Below, piece after piece: positions 47,618 to 57,577 of a stretch of 64,000 nucleotides of DNA (position 1 is the stretch's first letter; every line of letters begins with the position of its first letter). Position numbers and translations under genes: made by a program. The DNA comes from Ensifer sp. WSM1721 (GTDB taxonomy: Bacteria; Pseudomonadota; Alphaproteobacteria; Rhizobiales; Rhizobiaceae): the NCBI RefSeq assembly GCF_000513895.2, contig NZ_CP165783.1:682001-746000 (forward strand), read 5' to 3'. Below the pieces are notes generated by a model that did no database searches, was not told the origin of the DNA, and worked only from the letters and a program-made list of their open reading frames with translations.

Positions 47618-48292
47618 TCAGCGATAGCGGCGATGCAGCGACAGCCGCCCATCCGTGCCGAGGCGTGCTTCGACATCCGTATAATGTTCCAGCATGACGT
47701 GCGGTGTTCCGCTCGCGGCTGCGTGCGCGCCGGTAATGACGGCGACCTCGGCGCCGGCGGCTTTGCCCGCCAGGATGCCCGCCGGGGCATCTTCGAAGAC
47801 GAGGCAATCCTGAGGGCGCACGCCAAGCCTGGCTGCCGCAAGAAGGTAACCCTGCGGATCGGGCTTGCCGGCCGAGACGTCCTCGCCCGTCACCATAAGG
47901 CGCGGAAGAGGGATGCCCGCCGCGGCGAGCCGGCGCGCGGCCAGTTCGAGCGGCGCAGAGGTGACGATCGCCCACTTCTCCAGCGGAAGCGCGTTCAGGA
48001 AGGCGCGGGCGCCGGGAATCTCGACAATACCCTCGACGTCCGCGATTTCCGCCTCAGCAAGGTCGCGCGCCTCCTGGACGGGGTCTACCAGCAGACCGAG
48101 TCTGCTGATCGTGTCGACGGCGCGCACGCCGTGGACCGATGGCAGAAAGGCGATAGGGTCGATCCCGTTGCGAACCGCCCAGGCGCCCCAGACCCTTTCG
48201 ACGACGGCCATCGAGTTGAGCAGCGTACCGTCCATGTCGAACAACAGGGCGGCAAAGTTCTTCGTGAAAATTGCAGAGGACGAAGTATCCAA
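47618..48292 (-). CDS. HAD-superfamily sugar phosphatase
   Basis: 224 residues. HAD motif I is ALLFDMDGTLLNS, motif II is AIVTSAP, and motifs III and IV are SAGKPDPQGYLLAA and CLVFEDAPAGILAGKAAGAE. The helical cap after motif I and the overall pattern match the beta-phosphoglucomutase/2-deoxyglucose-6-phosphate phosphatase group. TTG at 48292 is preceded by AAGGGAA. It probably dephosphorylates a small sugar phosphate. Confidence 0.83.
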   Translation of the reverse strand: MDTSSSAIFTKNFAALLFDMDGTLLNSMAVVERVWGAWAVRNGIDPIAFLPSVHGVRAVDTISRLGLLVDPVQEARDLAEAEIADVEGIVEIPGARAFLNALPLEKWAIVTSAPLELAARRLAAAGIPLPRLMVTGEDVSAGKPDPQGYLLAAARLGVRPQDCLVFEDAPAGILAGKAAGAEVAVITGAHAAASGTPHVMLEHYTDVEARLGTDGRLSLHRRYR

Positions 48293-48364
48293 ATCGATTC
48301 CCTTATTGTGAGCTCAGGGCGGATGCATTGCACACCTACCGCCTCAGAAGACGTCCTACAATGG

Positions 48365-49030
48365 CTAGCGCAAACCGTGATCGTCGGTCACGAGAAAATC
48401 GATCGGCCCGCCCGGCCTGTCATCGTCGAAGACGGCGCAGGAGAGCACGCCGCCGAAGACAGCACCCGAATCGACATTGGTCCTGTTGCCGACGGTTCTG
48501 GGATTGCTCCGGCTCGGCGTGTGCCCGTGGCATACATGTTTGCCCCAATAGCTGCCCGAATAATTCGGGTCCGTGCGCATCCACAACAGGATATCGTCGC
48601 CCTGCTCCTCCAGAGGAATATTCTCGTCGACGCAGGCATGCACGAAGATGCGGTGGCGCTCGATGATGATCGACGGCAGTTCCGTCATCCATACGAGATG
48701 ACTCAAGGGTATGGCGCCACCATAGGAGGCCAGGGTCTCTTCCCCGCCATTCAGCAGCCAGGTGGCCATTTCAGCCACACCCTTTCGCGCCGACAGCAGC
48801 ATTTCCTCATGATTGCCCTTGAGAGTGAGCCATTGCCAGGCAGGATTTTGCGGTCCGGCCATGATCCGTTCGACGACGCCGCGGCTGTCCGGGCCGCGGT
48901 CCACCAGGTCGCCGAGGAAGATGACCCTGCCACCCGGGGCGGCAGCTTCGATACCCGTCAGCAGGATTTCGAGCTGCCCGAGGCAACCGTGAATATCACC
49001 GACCGCGAAGGTCAAGTGCCGGCCATTCAT
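48365..49030 (-). CDS. Calcineurin-like serine/threonine protein phosphatase
   Basis: 221 residues. The metallophosphatase motifs are complete and in order: GDIHG, GDLVDRG, GNHEE, then HACVDEN and HGHTPSR. This layout fits bacterial PrpA/PrpB and ApaH-like phosphatases. It lies 72 nt upstream of the HAD phosphatase on the same strand, so they may be co-transcribed. Confidence 0.85.
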   Translation of the reverse strand: MNGRHLTFAVGDIHGCLGQLEILLTGIEAAAPGGRVIFLGDLVDRGPDSRGVVERIMAGPQNPAWQWLTLKGNHEEMLLSARKGVAEMATWLLNGGEETLASYGGAIPLSHLVWMTELPSIIIERHRIFVHACVDENIPLEEQGDDILLWMRTDPNYSGSYWGKHVCHGHTPSRSNPRTVGNRTNVDSGAVFGGVLSCAVFDDDRPGGPIDFLVTDDHGLR

Positions 49031-49106
49031 GAACCGGTTCTCCTATGCTCGTCCAAGACGGCTCTCTCCTTTCGCTGCTGACAAGGAATCGACCGCCTAC
49101 GGTCCT

Positions 49107-49200
49107 GTGCATGGTTCCTTAAATCGGAATCAATCCAAAGACAAACCAATTCAAAGCGTTACAGCGTCTTTCGTGCGGCGGGAAAAGAACGGCGCTGCAA
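49107..49200 (+). repeat. Decayed RIME1-like intergenic repeat
   Basis: TGCATGGTTCCTTAAATCGG, then AATTCAAAGCGTTACAGCGTC and a weak second hairpin ending GGCGCTG. The first return arm is lost. Same orientation as the copy at 23977. The rest of the 49031-49310 gap holds nothing recognisable. Confidence 0.6.
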
Positions 49201-49310
49201 GGCGTGCCCCAATGTCGCTGGCCGCGAAGCATGCGCTACGCAAGAAAGCTCTATTTTCGTCGACCGGAATCGGATTTATCGGATGCGATGAGCGGCGCTA
49301 CGGCGCAGGA

Positions 49311-49700
<390 letters not shown>

Positions 49701-49828
49701 CTATGACGGCCACGCCGCGCCAAGGGTGAAACGCGGATGGCGCGGCCGCGGCCAAGTCTACCAGATTTGACAAATCTTCGACAGCTTCCCTCGCCTTCAT
49801 AGTCCTTGGATCCGTCGCCTTGGCACGA

Positions 49829-51553
49829 TTACAGAAGATCGCGCGCCGATCTCGCCTGCGGCTCGTCGACCGGCGCTACAAGCTCCAAATTCTGCGCCGC
49901 ATGGTAAGCCGGCGTTGTCTTCTCCCGGACATCCGGCCGCGTACAGACCGCAAAGGCGTCGAGATTGCGGTTATAGACCTTGGTCTGGACGTCCATCATG
50001 CCGAGCACGGTATGAAACAGGTTGTCGTGCGATCTCGGCTCGTCGGCATCCTTCGCAAGGCAGCCGGTGTCGATACCCATTGCCGCCTGGTATGGCTTCG
50101 AGAACCAGGCAAGGAAGGGCACCTGCGTCTGCTCTTTCGGTGCGATCGCATAAGGCGCGCCGTGCAGATAAATTCCGTTCTCGCCGAGCGACTCGCCGTG
50201 GTCCGACATGTAGATCATCGCCCCGGCGATGCGGTCCTGATGCTTTTCGAGGAGCCGTGCGACACTGGCGAGGATGTGGTCTGTGTAGAGGATCGTATTG
50301 TCGTACGCGTTGACGATTTCCTCGGTAGAGCAACGCATCAGCTCCGCCGTACGGCAGTCGGGGGTGAAGCGGCGGAACGCCTCGGGATAGCGCAGGTAAT
50401 AGGACGGGCCGTGGCTGCCGAGCTGGTGCAGCACGATGACACTGTTTGCCGTCGTCGCGCCGAGCTTCCTGTCAAGTTCGTCCAGGAAGATCTCATCGAG
50501 GCATTCGCCGTTCTTGCAGAGCGGATTGTTCTTCTGCCGGGTCATGCTTGCGAAGCTGATGAGGTCGGCGATGCCCTTGCTGCCTGTATTGTTGTCCCAC
50601 CAGGTGACCGAAACACCGGCATGCGTCAACACGTTGACCAGGTTCTCCGTGGAGCGGGCCTTCCAGTCGCTATATTGCTTGCGCGGATAGACGGAAAACA
50701 TGCAGGGCAATGACACGGCGGTCGCCGTACCGCAGCTCGTCGTGTTGCGGTAGTTGACGACGCTGAGCGCCTTGAGCTCCGGATTCGTCTCGCGGTGATA
50801 GCCATTCAGCGAAAAATTCATCGCCCGCGCGGTCTCGCCCGCGACCACGACGACCACGACGGGCTTGCCGGCACTTGCAATTCGAGTTCCCCCTTTCGCG
50901 TCGGTTCCAAGCGGCTGCACGACCAGATTGCGCTCGCGGTATGTGGAGAGGGCGTAACGCACTGCCGAAGTCATGGGGCCTGCGGGGTTGAACCTCACCA
51001 TCAGGTCCCGGTGCTCTCGCATCGCGTAGGCGATCGTCGCAAAATTGGCGTAGATGAGTGCGCCGCTCAAAACCAGCGCCGGCGCTATGAAAAGGAAATT
51101 GACGGCCGCTTTTGCGAGAAAGCGTCGGTGTCTCACCTTTATCCAGACGATCAGAAGCGACGGAATGAAGGCGTAGAACGCGAGGTGAAGCAGGAGGCTG
51201 CCCGTCAACAGGTGACTGGCCTCGGCCCCGGTCGTAACAGCGGCATTGCCGATCATGCCCTTGTCGATGACCACCCCGAAGCTGTCGGTAAAATAGGCGG
51301 CGGCGGCCGATATGACGATCAGAAGAATGATCACCGGCTTCATCACGTACTTCATGGACAGGGACGTCAGCACGGCGAATGTCGTGAGGCAGAGCGCAGC
51401 GCCGAGCGACAGCAGGCCGGGCCAGGCGCGATCGAAATAGACTATCGCATGGCTCCAGAAAGAATTGTTGGTCAACAGCAACAGATAGAGGGTGACGATC
51501 GCGCTCAACGCAATACTGCCGATCTCCGGCCGGCGAATTCTGAAGATGGTCAA
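49829..51553 (-). CDS. eptA: EptA-type lipid A phosphoethanolamine transferase
   Basis: About 574 residues. Five N-terminal membrane helices are followed by a periplasmic alkaline-phosphatase-fold domain. The nucleophile is Thr272 in TTSCGTATAVSLPCMFS; zinc-ligand regions are AGETARAMNFSLNGY, YMSDHGESLGENGIYLHG and PRSHDNLFHT. The enzyme adds phosphoethanolamine to lipid A and raises resistance to cationic peptides and polymyxin. TTG at 51553 with GGAG 9 nt upstream is preferred to TTG at 51568. It is divergent from a PepSY/two-component cluster that probably regulates it; the 279-nt gap between them has no further gene. Confidence 0.9.
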   Translation of the reverse strand: MTIFRIRRPEIGSIALSAIVTLYLLLLTNNSFWSHAIVYFDRAWPGLLSLGAALCLTTFAVLTSLSMKYVMKPVIILLIVISAAAAYFTDSFGVVIDKGMIGNAAVTTGAEASHLLTGSLLLHLAFYAFIPSLLIVWIKVRHRRFLAKAAVNFLFIAPALVLSGALIYANFATIAYAMREHRDLMVRFNPAGPMTSAVRYALSTYRERNLVVQPLGTDAKGGTRIASAGKPVVVVVVAGETARAMNFSLNGYHRETNPELKALSVVNYRNTTSCGTATAVSLPCMFSVYPRKQYSDWKARSTENLVNVLTHAGVSVTWWDNNTGSKGIADLISFASMTRQKNNPLCKNGECLDEIFLDELDRKLGATTANSVIVLHQLGSHGPSYYLRYPEAFRRFTPDCRTAELMRCSTEEIVNAYDNTILYTDHILASVARLLEKHQDRIAGAMIYMSDHGESLGENGIYLHGAPYAIAPKEQTQVPFLAWFSKPYQAAMGIDTGCLAKDADEPRSHDNLFHTVLGMMDVQTKVYNRNLDAFAVCTRPDVREKTTPAYHAAQNLELVAPVDEPQARSARDLL

Positions 51554-51832
51554 AACACTTTTCTCCAAGAATGCGAGCTCGTTGCTCTCGTTGGTTACGC
51601 CGGGATTGAAGTTGCACGGCCGCCCGGCAGACGACTCCGCCCGAATCGGCGGGCGCGTCTCGATGCTTCCGGCAGTACAGCGGGCAAGCTGTCGAAGCGC
51701 TGTCGGCGAAGGATCGTGGAAGGGCGGGGTTGCTTTACGAGATGCGAGCAGCGGACAGCCTTTCGACAGGCTTGCGAAGACACGGTCTCGCCCCGACTCG
51801 CTGAGGTGGCCTGTTGATCGAGGGAGCTGGCT

Positions 51833-52111
51833 ATGAAACCGTTATTTGTTTGTGCGTTGGCCGCGGTCGCTCTTCCCGGCCTCGCTCACGCTGAGGACGA
51901 CATGTCCTGCACGAATGAGCCGCGATCGGCCTGGATGACCCTTGATGCTGCGACCGTCAGGATCCGTGAGGCGGGCTACCCGGAGGTGCGCGCGATCAAG
52001 GTCAGCGGCTCCTGCTACGAGATCTTTGCGTTCACGAGGAAGCACGGACGCGCCGACGTCTACATGAACCCCGTAACGGCAGAGATCGTTAGGGCGGAAG
52101 TTGAGAATTAG
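51833..52111 (+). CDS. Small periplasmic PepSY-domain protein
   Basis: 92 residues with a signal peptide (MKPLFVCALAAVALPGLAHA, then EDDMSC). The rest matches a PepSY unit: RIREAGYPEVRAIKVSGSCY, YEIFAFTRKHGRADVYMNPV and TAEIVRAE. Such proteins are often encoded with two-component systems and are thought to inhibit or tune the sensor in the periplasm. It is followed 91 nt later by the response regulator gene. Confidence 0.83.
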   Translation: MKPLFVCALAAVALPGLAHAEDDMSCTNEPRSAWMTLDAATVRIREAGYPEVRAIKVSGSCYEIFAFTRKHGRADVYMNPVTAEIVRAEVEN

Positions 52112-52202
52112 AGCGAAAGAGCGCAGCTTGCGGAACGTTGGCACTTCGAGCAAAAGCCCCTATGGTCGGCGGCCGTGACATGGCTTGAACTCAGGAAAAC
52201 GC

Positions 52203-52877
52203 ATGCGCTTGCTGCTCGTCGAAGACAGTCCCCGCCTCATCGAGCTCGTCGGCGAGACCATGCGAGAGGCAGGATGGCGGCTCGATGCGGTGTCGAGCCT
52301 GCGCGAGGCAGAGGCAGCGATCACCGAACGAGAGCACGATCTCGTCCTTCTCGATCTCGGCCTCCCCGACGGCGAAGGTCTCGACCTTTTGAAATGGATA
52401 AGACAGGAGCATGCCGGCCTGCCGGTTCTGATCATCACGGCGCGCGGTTCCGTCGATGAGCGGGTGCAAGGGCTGGATGCCGGGGCCGACGATTACCTCG
52501 TCAAGCCCTTTCACCATCGCGAACTTTTGTCCCGCTGCAGGGCCATGTTGAGGCGCAATCCGCAAGCGATACAGCCGGTGCTCGAAGCCGGCGCCTTGCG
52601 CTTCGATCCGGCGACGGCGGAGCTCACCTGCGATGGGGCGATGATACCCCTCCCCCCACGCGAACGCTCCCTGCTCGAGATCCTGATGCGCGAGGTAGGA
52701 CGCGTGGTTCCGAAGCGCCGGCTCGAGATCGCGCTATCGGAATACGGGCAGGAACTCAGCTCGAATGCGCTCGAGCTTGCCGTCTCTCGCGTTCGAAAGC
52801 GGTTGCAGCCGCTCGCGACGGGTGTCCAGATCGAAACCGTGCGCGGCATCGGCTATCTGCTGCGGACCGCTCTATGA
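52203..52877 (+). CDS. OmpR/PmrA-type response regulator
   Basis: 224 residues. Receiver with Asp51 (LVLLDLGLPDGEG), acidic pair in LLVEDS and Lys in YLVKPFHHREL. The output domain is a winged helix of the OmpR class (LPPRERSLLEILMREVGRVV, then LAVSRVRKRLQ, IETVRGIGYLL). The sequence is closest in feel to PmrA/QseB/TctD proteins. ATG at 52203 is preceded by AGGA. Its stop overlaps the kinase start by 4 nt. It probably controls eptA. Confidence 0.9.
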   Translation: MRLLLVEDSPRLIELVGETMREAGWRLDAVSSLREAEAAITEREHDLVLLDLGLPDGEGLDLLKWIRQEHAGLPVLIITARGSVDERVQGLDAGADDYLVKPFHHRELLSRCRAMLRRNPQAIQPVLEAGALRFDPATAELTCDGAMIPLPPRERSLLEILMREVGRVVPKRRLEIALSEYGQELSSNALELAVSRVRKRLQPLATGVQIETVRGIGYLLRTAL

Positions 52878-54226
52878 GAAAGCGCAATCCCTCGCTGATC
52901 GGCATCGTTGCACGACGCATCATCGCCTTTTCGCTGCTGGCCATGATCCTGCAGATCGGGGTGGTTTTCGCCGACTACTGGTTCGACGACGACGAGCTCA
53001 GCGTCTTGATGCTGCAAGAGGAGACCGAGACCCTCGCGCGGGCCATCGCCACTCATGACGGGCTCGTGACGTTCAAGCCAGGCACCGAGCTAAGGGAGCG
53101 TTATCTAGATTGGGAGGGACGGCCAGGGGCGATCTATGTCAGGGTACGCACCACGTCCGGCTCAGTGCTCTTCTCCAATTGCACGTTAGACTGCGCCGCG
53201 CATTTTCTGCCGCTGGAGGTCAACCCCCCGAGCTTCTGGATGCGGCAGATCGAGCCGGGCAAGCCCTTCAGTGTCGCGGGAGGCCAATCCTTCGAACGCA
53301 ACGGCATGACGGTCCTCGTCGAACTTGCGGTGATTAAGGACCCGAACGGCTTCATGTACAGCGTGCTGCTTCGCGAGATGTTCGATTCCATGATCGTTCC
53401 GATGACGCTGATGTTCTGCCTCGTCATCGGCGCGACGATCTGGTCGATCCGCAACGCGCTCAAACCGGTAGCGATGGCGGTGCGAGCCGCCGATGCAATC
53501 GATCCGCGCGACGGCAATGCCCGGCTGCCCTCAGCCCGCATGCCGCAGGAGGTCGAGCGCCTCGTCGCGGCCGTCAACCGTCTGCTGGCGCGTGTTGCCG
53601 ACCTGATCCAGTCGCAGAAGGTGTTCTCTTCCTCTATCGCACACGAAATCCGCACACCGGTTTCGATCGCCAAGATGGAACTGAGCCGCATCGACGATCC
53701 TCGTGCCCGTAACGCCGAGCGCGATCTCGACGCGCTGACGCACATCCTGGAGCAATTGACCTCGCTCGCCCGTGCCGATGCCGTCGACCCCTCGGCCTAT
53801 CGAAGCGCCAGCCTTTCCCGGATCGGCGCGGAGGTTGCCGAGGCCACGGCGCCTTTCGTGTTCGACCACGGCAAGTCCATCGAATTCGTCGACCACGGCA
53901 CGACGCCGGTGACGGTGATCCCGGCCCTAGTCGAGAACATGCTACGCAACCTGATCGAAAATGCCGTGAAGCACAATCCGGAAGGCACTCGCATCGTCGT
54001 CACCTGCGGCCCGGGACCGTTTGTCTCCGTCGAGGATGACGGCAAGGGGCTCGTGGACCTCCCGGAACACAATGAGGATCTCGGCTACGTCAAGCGCTCG
54101 GGCGAACTCGGACTGGGTCTCAAGATCGTTCACCGAATCGCCGAGCTTCACAAGGCGAAGATCGCGATCGACACGGCGCCAGACAAGGGAACGAAAATCG
54201 CGGTCGATTTCGCCGCGGCGCTGTGA
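52874..54226 (+). CDS. Sensor histidine kinase partner of the PmrA-type regulator
   Basis: 450 residues. Two membrane helices (~13-35 and ~170-190) enclose a periplasmic domain of about 130 residues with a CTLDC pair. HAMP (~190-245) leads to HisKA with His257 (SSSIAHEIRTPVSIAK) and an HATPase domain (ENMLRNLIENAVKHNPEG, SVEDDGKGL, GLGLKIVHRIAELH). Overlap with the regulator confirms co-translation. The periplasmic domain may contact the PepSY protein encoded upstream. Confidence 0.9.
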   Translation: MRKRNPSLIGIVARRIIAFSLLAMILQIGVVFADYWFDDDELSVLMLQEETETLARAIATHDGLVTFKPGTELRERYLDWEGRPGAIYVRVRTTSGSVLFSNCTLDCAAHFLPLEVNPPSFWMRQIEPGKPFSVAGGQSFERNGMTVLVELAVIKDPNGFMYSVLLREMFDSMIVPMTLMFCLVIGATIWSIRNALKPVAMAVRAADAIDPRDGNARLPSARMPQEVERLVAAVNRLLARVADLIQSQKVFSSSIAHEIRTPVSIAKMELSRIDDPRARNAERDLDALTHILEQLTSLARADAVDPSAYRSASLSRIGAEVAEATAPFVFDHGKSIEFVDHGTTPVTVIPALVENMLRNLIENAVKHNPEGTRIVVTCGPGPFVSVEDDGKGLVDLPEHNEDLGYVKRSGELGLGLKIVHRIAELHKAKIAIDTAPDKGTKIAVDFAAAL

Positions 54227-54254
54227 ATCACACATTCGCTGTTCGGATAGCACC

Positions 54255-54343
54255 CTCGCGCGACGGATGCTTGCTACGGCGCCTTTGAGTTGCTGCATGT
54301 CTTCGTCCTTAGATCGAGTCGATTTAAGGAGACATGCAGTAGG
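54255..54343 (-). repeat. RIME1-like palindromic intergenic repeat
   Basis: Read on the minus strand: CTGCATGTCTCCTTAAATCG, return arm CGATCTAAGGA and GACATGCAGCAACTCAAAGG; the second hairpin is reduced. It lies directly after the histidine kinase gene. Confidence 0.7.
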
Positions 54344-54457
54344 CACGATGCTTATTTTTTAATCCGACGCATTTTCTTGGATGCGGATTTCGTGCCCAGC
54401 GATTGATCACATGCTATTGGGCTGTGCAACGTCTCTCGACCCGCCTCAAGAGTATCC

Positions 54458-55630
54458 ATGTTCAAAGCTTCGGCCTTCTTCCGGCGCTTCCTCCCATCGC
54501 TTGCGCCGATCAGCCATTGGGAACGCTTGCGCGCATCATGCGGCGCTCTCGTCGGGGTCCTGTCGACGGGATTCATCAGCGCGGTTGCGGTAGGCGCCGA
54601 TGCCAGCCTGCCGCTGCTCATCGCGCCAATGGGCGCCTCGGCCGTGCTGCTCTTCGCCGCGCCGTCAAGCCCGCTTGCACAGCCCTGGTCGATCCTCGGC
54701 GGCAATGTCGTTGCCGCGACCGTCGGCGTCACCTGCGCCTTGCTCATTCCCAATCCGGTGGTGGCAGCCGCCATTGCCGTCGCGCTGGCGATCGGCGTCA
54801 TGCTGGTCCTTGGTTGCCTGCACCCGCCGAGCGGGGCCGTCGCGCTCACTGCGGTTCTCGGCGGCCCTGTCATTCGCGAGGCCGGTTATGCATTCGTGCT
54901 CTCTCCGGTCGCCATCAATTCGCTGGTCATCCTGACAGCCGCGCTCGTCTTCAACAATCTCACCGGCCGGCGCTATCCGCATCTTGCGCCCGCGCCGAAC
55001 CCCCATCAAACGCAGGATCCCGTGCCGAGCCAGCGTCTCGGGGTCGTACCCGAAGACTTGCAAGCCGTGCTGGCCCAGTATGGTGAGGTCGTCGACGTCA
55101 GTCCCGAGGAACTGGATGCGTTCATTCATCAGGCGCAGACGCGCGCCTTCACCCGGCGCTCCGGCGAGACCACTTGCGCAGAGATCATGTCGCGCAATGT
55201 CTTGACCATCGAACCGCAGGCGCCGCTGCGCAAAGCGTGGAAAATGCTGCTCGACCACCGCATCAAGGCCTTGCCGGTCGTGACGGAAGCCGATGGCCTT
55301 GTCGGTATCATCACTCAAACGGACTTCATGAAGCACGCGACACTCACACCTGACGGACGGCTGCAGGTCGGCCTGCGCGAGCGGGTCGGCAATATCATCG
55401 GCTTGCCGGCGAAATCGCCCCGTCTTGTTTCCGATATCATGACGAGGCGCGTGCAGTCGGCCGTGCCGGAAACGATGATCGCGAAGCTGGTGCCACCGAT
55501 GGCCGATATGGGGCTGCACCACATGCCGGTCGTCGACGCCAACAACCGGGTCGTCGGCATCGTCACGCAGTCGGACCTCATCGCTGCCCTTTTCCAGCGC
55601 CGACTGGGCGCCGTCCAGGAGGTCGCCTGA
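54458..55630 (+). CDS. HPP-family membrane protein with two CBS domains
   Basis: 390 residues. The N-terminal HPP domain has four membrane helices (~25-165) with the name-giving HPP in LGCLHPPSGAVALTAVLGGP and the conserved MGASAVLLFAAPSSPLAQPW. A linker leads to a CBS pair at ~245-300 (AEIMSRNVLTIEPQAPLRKA) and ~325-380 (VSDIMTRRVQSAVPETMIAK). HPP proteins are proposed anion (nitrite) transporters in plants; the CBS pair likely senses adenine nucleotides. Stand-alone gene. Confidence 0.87.
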   Translation: MFKASAFFRRFLPSLAPISHWERLRASCGALVGVLSTGFISAVAVGADASLPLLIAPMGASAVLLFAAPSSPLAQPWSILGGNVVAATVGVTCALLIPNPVVAAAIAVALAIGVMLVLGCLHPPSGAVALTAVLGGPVIREAGYAFVLSPVAINSLVILTAALVFNNLTGRRYPHLAPAPNPHQTQDPVPSQRLGVVPEDLQAVLAQYGEVVDVSPEELDAFIHQAQTRAFTRRSGETTCAEIMSRNVLTIEPQAPLRKAWKMLLDHRIKALPVVTEADGLVGIITQTDFMKHATLTPDGRLQVGLRERVGNIIGLPAKSPRLVSDIMTRRVQSAVPETMIAKLVPPMADMGLHHMPVVDANNRVVGIVTQSDLIAALFQRRLGAVQEVA

Positions 55631-55697
55631 TCCGCCGCTTCTTTTAGCAATTCTCGTCACGCCCTCATGTGGACGCGCCTAGCGCGTGTTCGGCCGT

Positions 55698-55805
55698 CCT
55701 ACTGCATGTTTCCTTAAATCGTACCCGATTTAAGGACAAAAACATGCAGCGATTCAAAGTGCTACAGCGTCCTTTGTGCGTCTGGAAAAACACACGGCGC
55801 TGTGG
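55698..55805 (+). repeat. RIME1-like palindromic intergenic repeat
   Basis: The first hairpin has arms CTGCATGTTTCCTTAAATCG and CGATTTAAGGAC, then AAACATGCAG. The spacer GATTCAAAGTGCTACAGCGTC leads to a partial second hairpin ending CGGCGCTGT. About 105 bp, upstream of the cecR-like gene. Confidence 0.75.
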
Positions 55806-55871
55806 TGCTGAGCTGCGTCGCGGTTCATTCGATCGATTGACTTAGTCGAACGAATGGCATAATATGAGCCC

Positions 55872-56576
55872 ATGATGAAAGAGAGCCACCACAACACGCA
55901 GCTTCGGGCCGAGCGCGGCGACGTAACCCGCGAGAAGCTCTTGAACTCGGCCATCGACGTCTTCGGACGCTACGGCTTCGACGGCGCTACAACGCGAAAG
56001 CTCGCAGATGCGGCGGGTGTCAATCTCCAGGCGATCCCCTATTATTTCGGTGGCAAGGAAGGGCTTTTCATTGCCGCGGCCGAGCACCTCGCCTCGATCA
56101 TCGGTAGCCACGTCGGCGACCTGCGCGCGGCCATCCTGACACGGTTCGCGGAGCTCGATGCTCAGGGCGCGCAGATGACCACCGCGGAGGCACGACAGCA
56201 CCTCACCCAGATCGTCCAACGCATGGTTGTTCTCTTCGTCAGCGAGGAATCCGAAAGCTGGGCGCGGTTCATCATTCGCGAGCAGATGGAGCCCACCGAG
56301 GCTTTCAGGCGCATCTACGGCAATATCATGCGACCGATGATCGAGATGGCACGGCGCCTGATCGGCGCCATCCTCAAGGATGATCCGGCCTCCGAACACA
56401 TACGCCTGAGGACGCTCTCCTTCGTTGGCAGCGTTCTCGTCTTCCGTACGGCCCATGCAGCCGTCTACGCGCAGCTCGAATGGGAAACGGCAGGCCCGCG
56501 CGAACTCGAGATATTGCAGCGTCACGCCGCCGAGCTTGTCGCGGTGCTCGGTGCAGAGAAGGACCGCCAATCATGA
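55872..56576 (+). CDS. cecR: CecR-like TetR-family regulator
   Basis: 234 residues. TetR helix-turn-helix at ~20-65 ([40 protein letters not shown]). The C-terminal part has [20 protein letters not shown], a DUF1956-type signature of the E. coli CecR (YbiH) group. Its stop overlaps the next gene by 4 nt, so it is the first gene of the efflux operon, as in E. coli where cecR heads ybhGFSR. Confidence 0.85.
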   Translation: MMKESHHNTQLRAERGDVTREKLLNSAIDVFGRYGFDGATTRKLADAAGVNLQAIPYYFGGKEGLFIAAAEHLASIIGSHVGDLRAAILTRFAELDAQGAQMTTAEARQHLTQIVQRMVVLFVSEESESWARFIIREQMEPTEAFRRIYGNIMRPMIEMARRLIGAILKDDPASEHIRLRTLSFVGSVLVFRTAHAAVYAQLEWETAGPRELEILQRHAAELVAVLGAEKDRQS

Positions 56577-57577
56577 GGAAGATCGCCATTCTCGTTCTTC
56601 TGCTCGCCGCAGCGGCCGTCGGCGGCTGGTGGTTCGACGTGCCGGCGCGCCTCGGCTTTGCGAAAGACAACCGGCAGCAGGTGCTTTACGGCAATGTCGA
56701 TATCCGCCAGGTCTCGCTCGGCTTCCGGGTCAGCGGACGCATTGCCGAACTCCACGTCGACGAGGGTGATGCAGTCAAGGCGGGCGACGCGATCGCGAGG
56801 CTCGACGCCGAGCCGTTCCAGCAGGCGCTCGATGCCGCCGAGGCGGATGCGGAAGCCCTCAAGGCGACGCTCGCAAAACTCAAGGCCGGCGCACGGTCCA
56901 CCGAAATTGCGCAAGCGCGTGCCGCTCACGAGGAGCGCCTTGCCGATCTCGAGAACGCCGAGCTCGCCTACCAGCGCGCCCGCCAGTTGCGGCCCAATGG
57001 CACGATCTCGCAGGCCGACCTCGATCAGGCAAGCGCAAGCCGGGCCGCCGCCGCCGCCCGCGCGAACTCCGCCCGACATGCGCTGGAACTGCTCGAAGAG
57101 GGAAGCCGCATCGAGGACATAGCTGCCGCGGAGGCACAGGTGCACGCGGCGACCGCCAAGGCCGCGAGCGCCCGCACCTCCCTCAAGGACACGGAGCTCA
57201 CCGCCCCGGGTGCCGGCGTCATCCTCTCGCGCGTGCGTGAAACCGGCGCGATCGTTTCGCCGGCGGACACCGTCTACGTGCTGTCGCTGACCGAGCCGGT
57301 GTGGGTCCGCGCCTATATCGCCGAACCCGATCTCGGCCGTGTTCACCCGGGCATGAAGGTCAGAGTGACATCCGACACGGCTCCCGACCGCGGCTATGAA
57401 GGAACCGTCGGCTTCGTCTCTCCGGTTGCGGAATTCACGCCGAAGTCGGTCGAGACGCCGGAGCTTAGAACCGACCTCGTTTACAGGCTCAGGATCGTCA
57501 TCGCCAATCCGGGTCCGGACCTGCGCCAAGGCATGCCGGTCACCGTGCATCTGCCAGGTTTCGGGGAGAGCTCATAA
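56573..57577 (+). CDS. ybhG: HlyD-family periplasmic adaptor YbhG-like
   Basis: 334 residues. One N-terminal membrane helix ([20 protein letters not shown]), a lipoyl-like half motif ([20 protein letters not shown]), a long Ala-rich coiled coil (~90-215), and the barrel region ([39 protein letters not shown]). It links the inner-membrane ABC exporter to an outer-membrane channel. Its ATG overlaps the cecR stop. Confidence 0.87.
   Translation: MRKIAILVLLLAAAAVGGWWFDVPARLGFAKDNRQQVLYGNVDIRQVSLGFRVSGRIAELHVDEGDAVKAGDAIARLDAEPFQQALDAAEADAEALKATLAKLKAGARSTEIAQARAAHEERLADLENAELAYQRARQLRPNGTISQADLDQASASRAAAAARANSARHALELLEEGSRIEDIAAAEAQVHAATAKAASARTSLKDTELTAPGAGVILSRVRETGAIVSPADTVYVLSLTEPVWVRAYIAEPDLGRVHPGMKVRVTSDTAPDRGYEGTVGFVSPVAEFTPKSVETPELRTDLVYRLRIVIANPGPDLRQGMPVTVHLPGFGESS

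Noticed and set aside
51554..51832. Short ORFs in the eptA-PepSY gap
   Set aside because: No family features; the gap is more simply the divergent promoter region.
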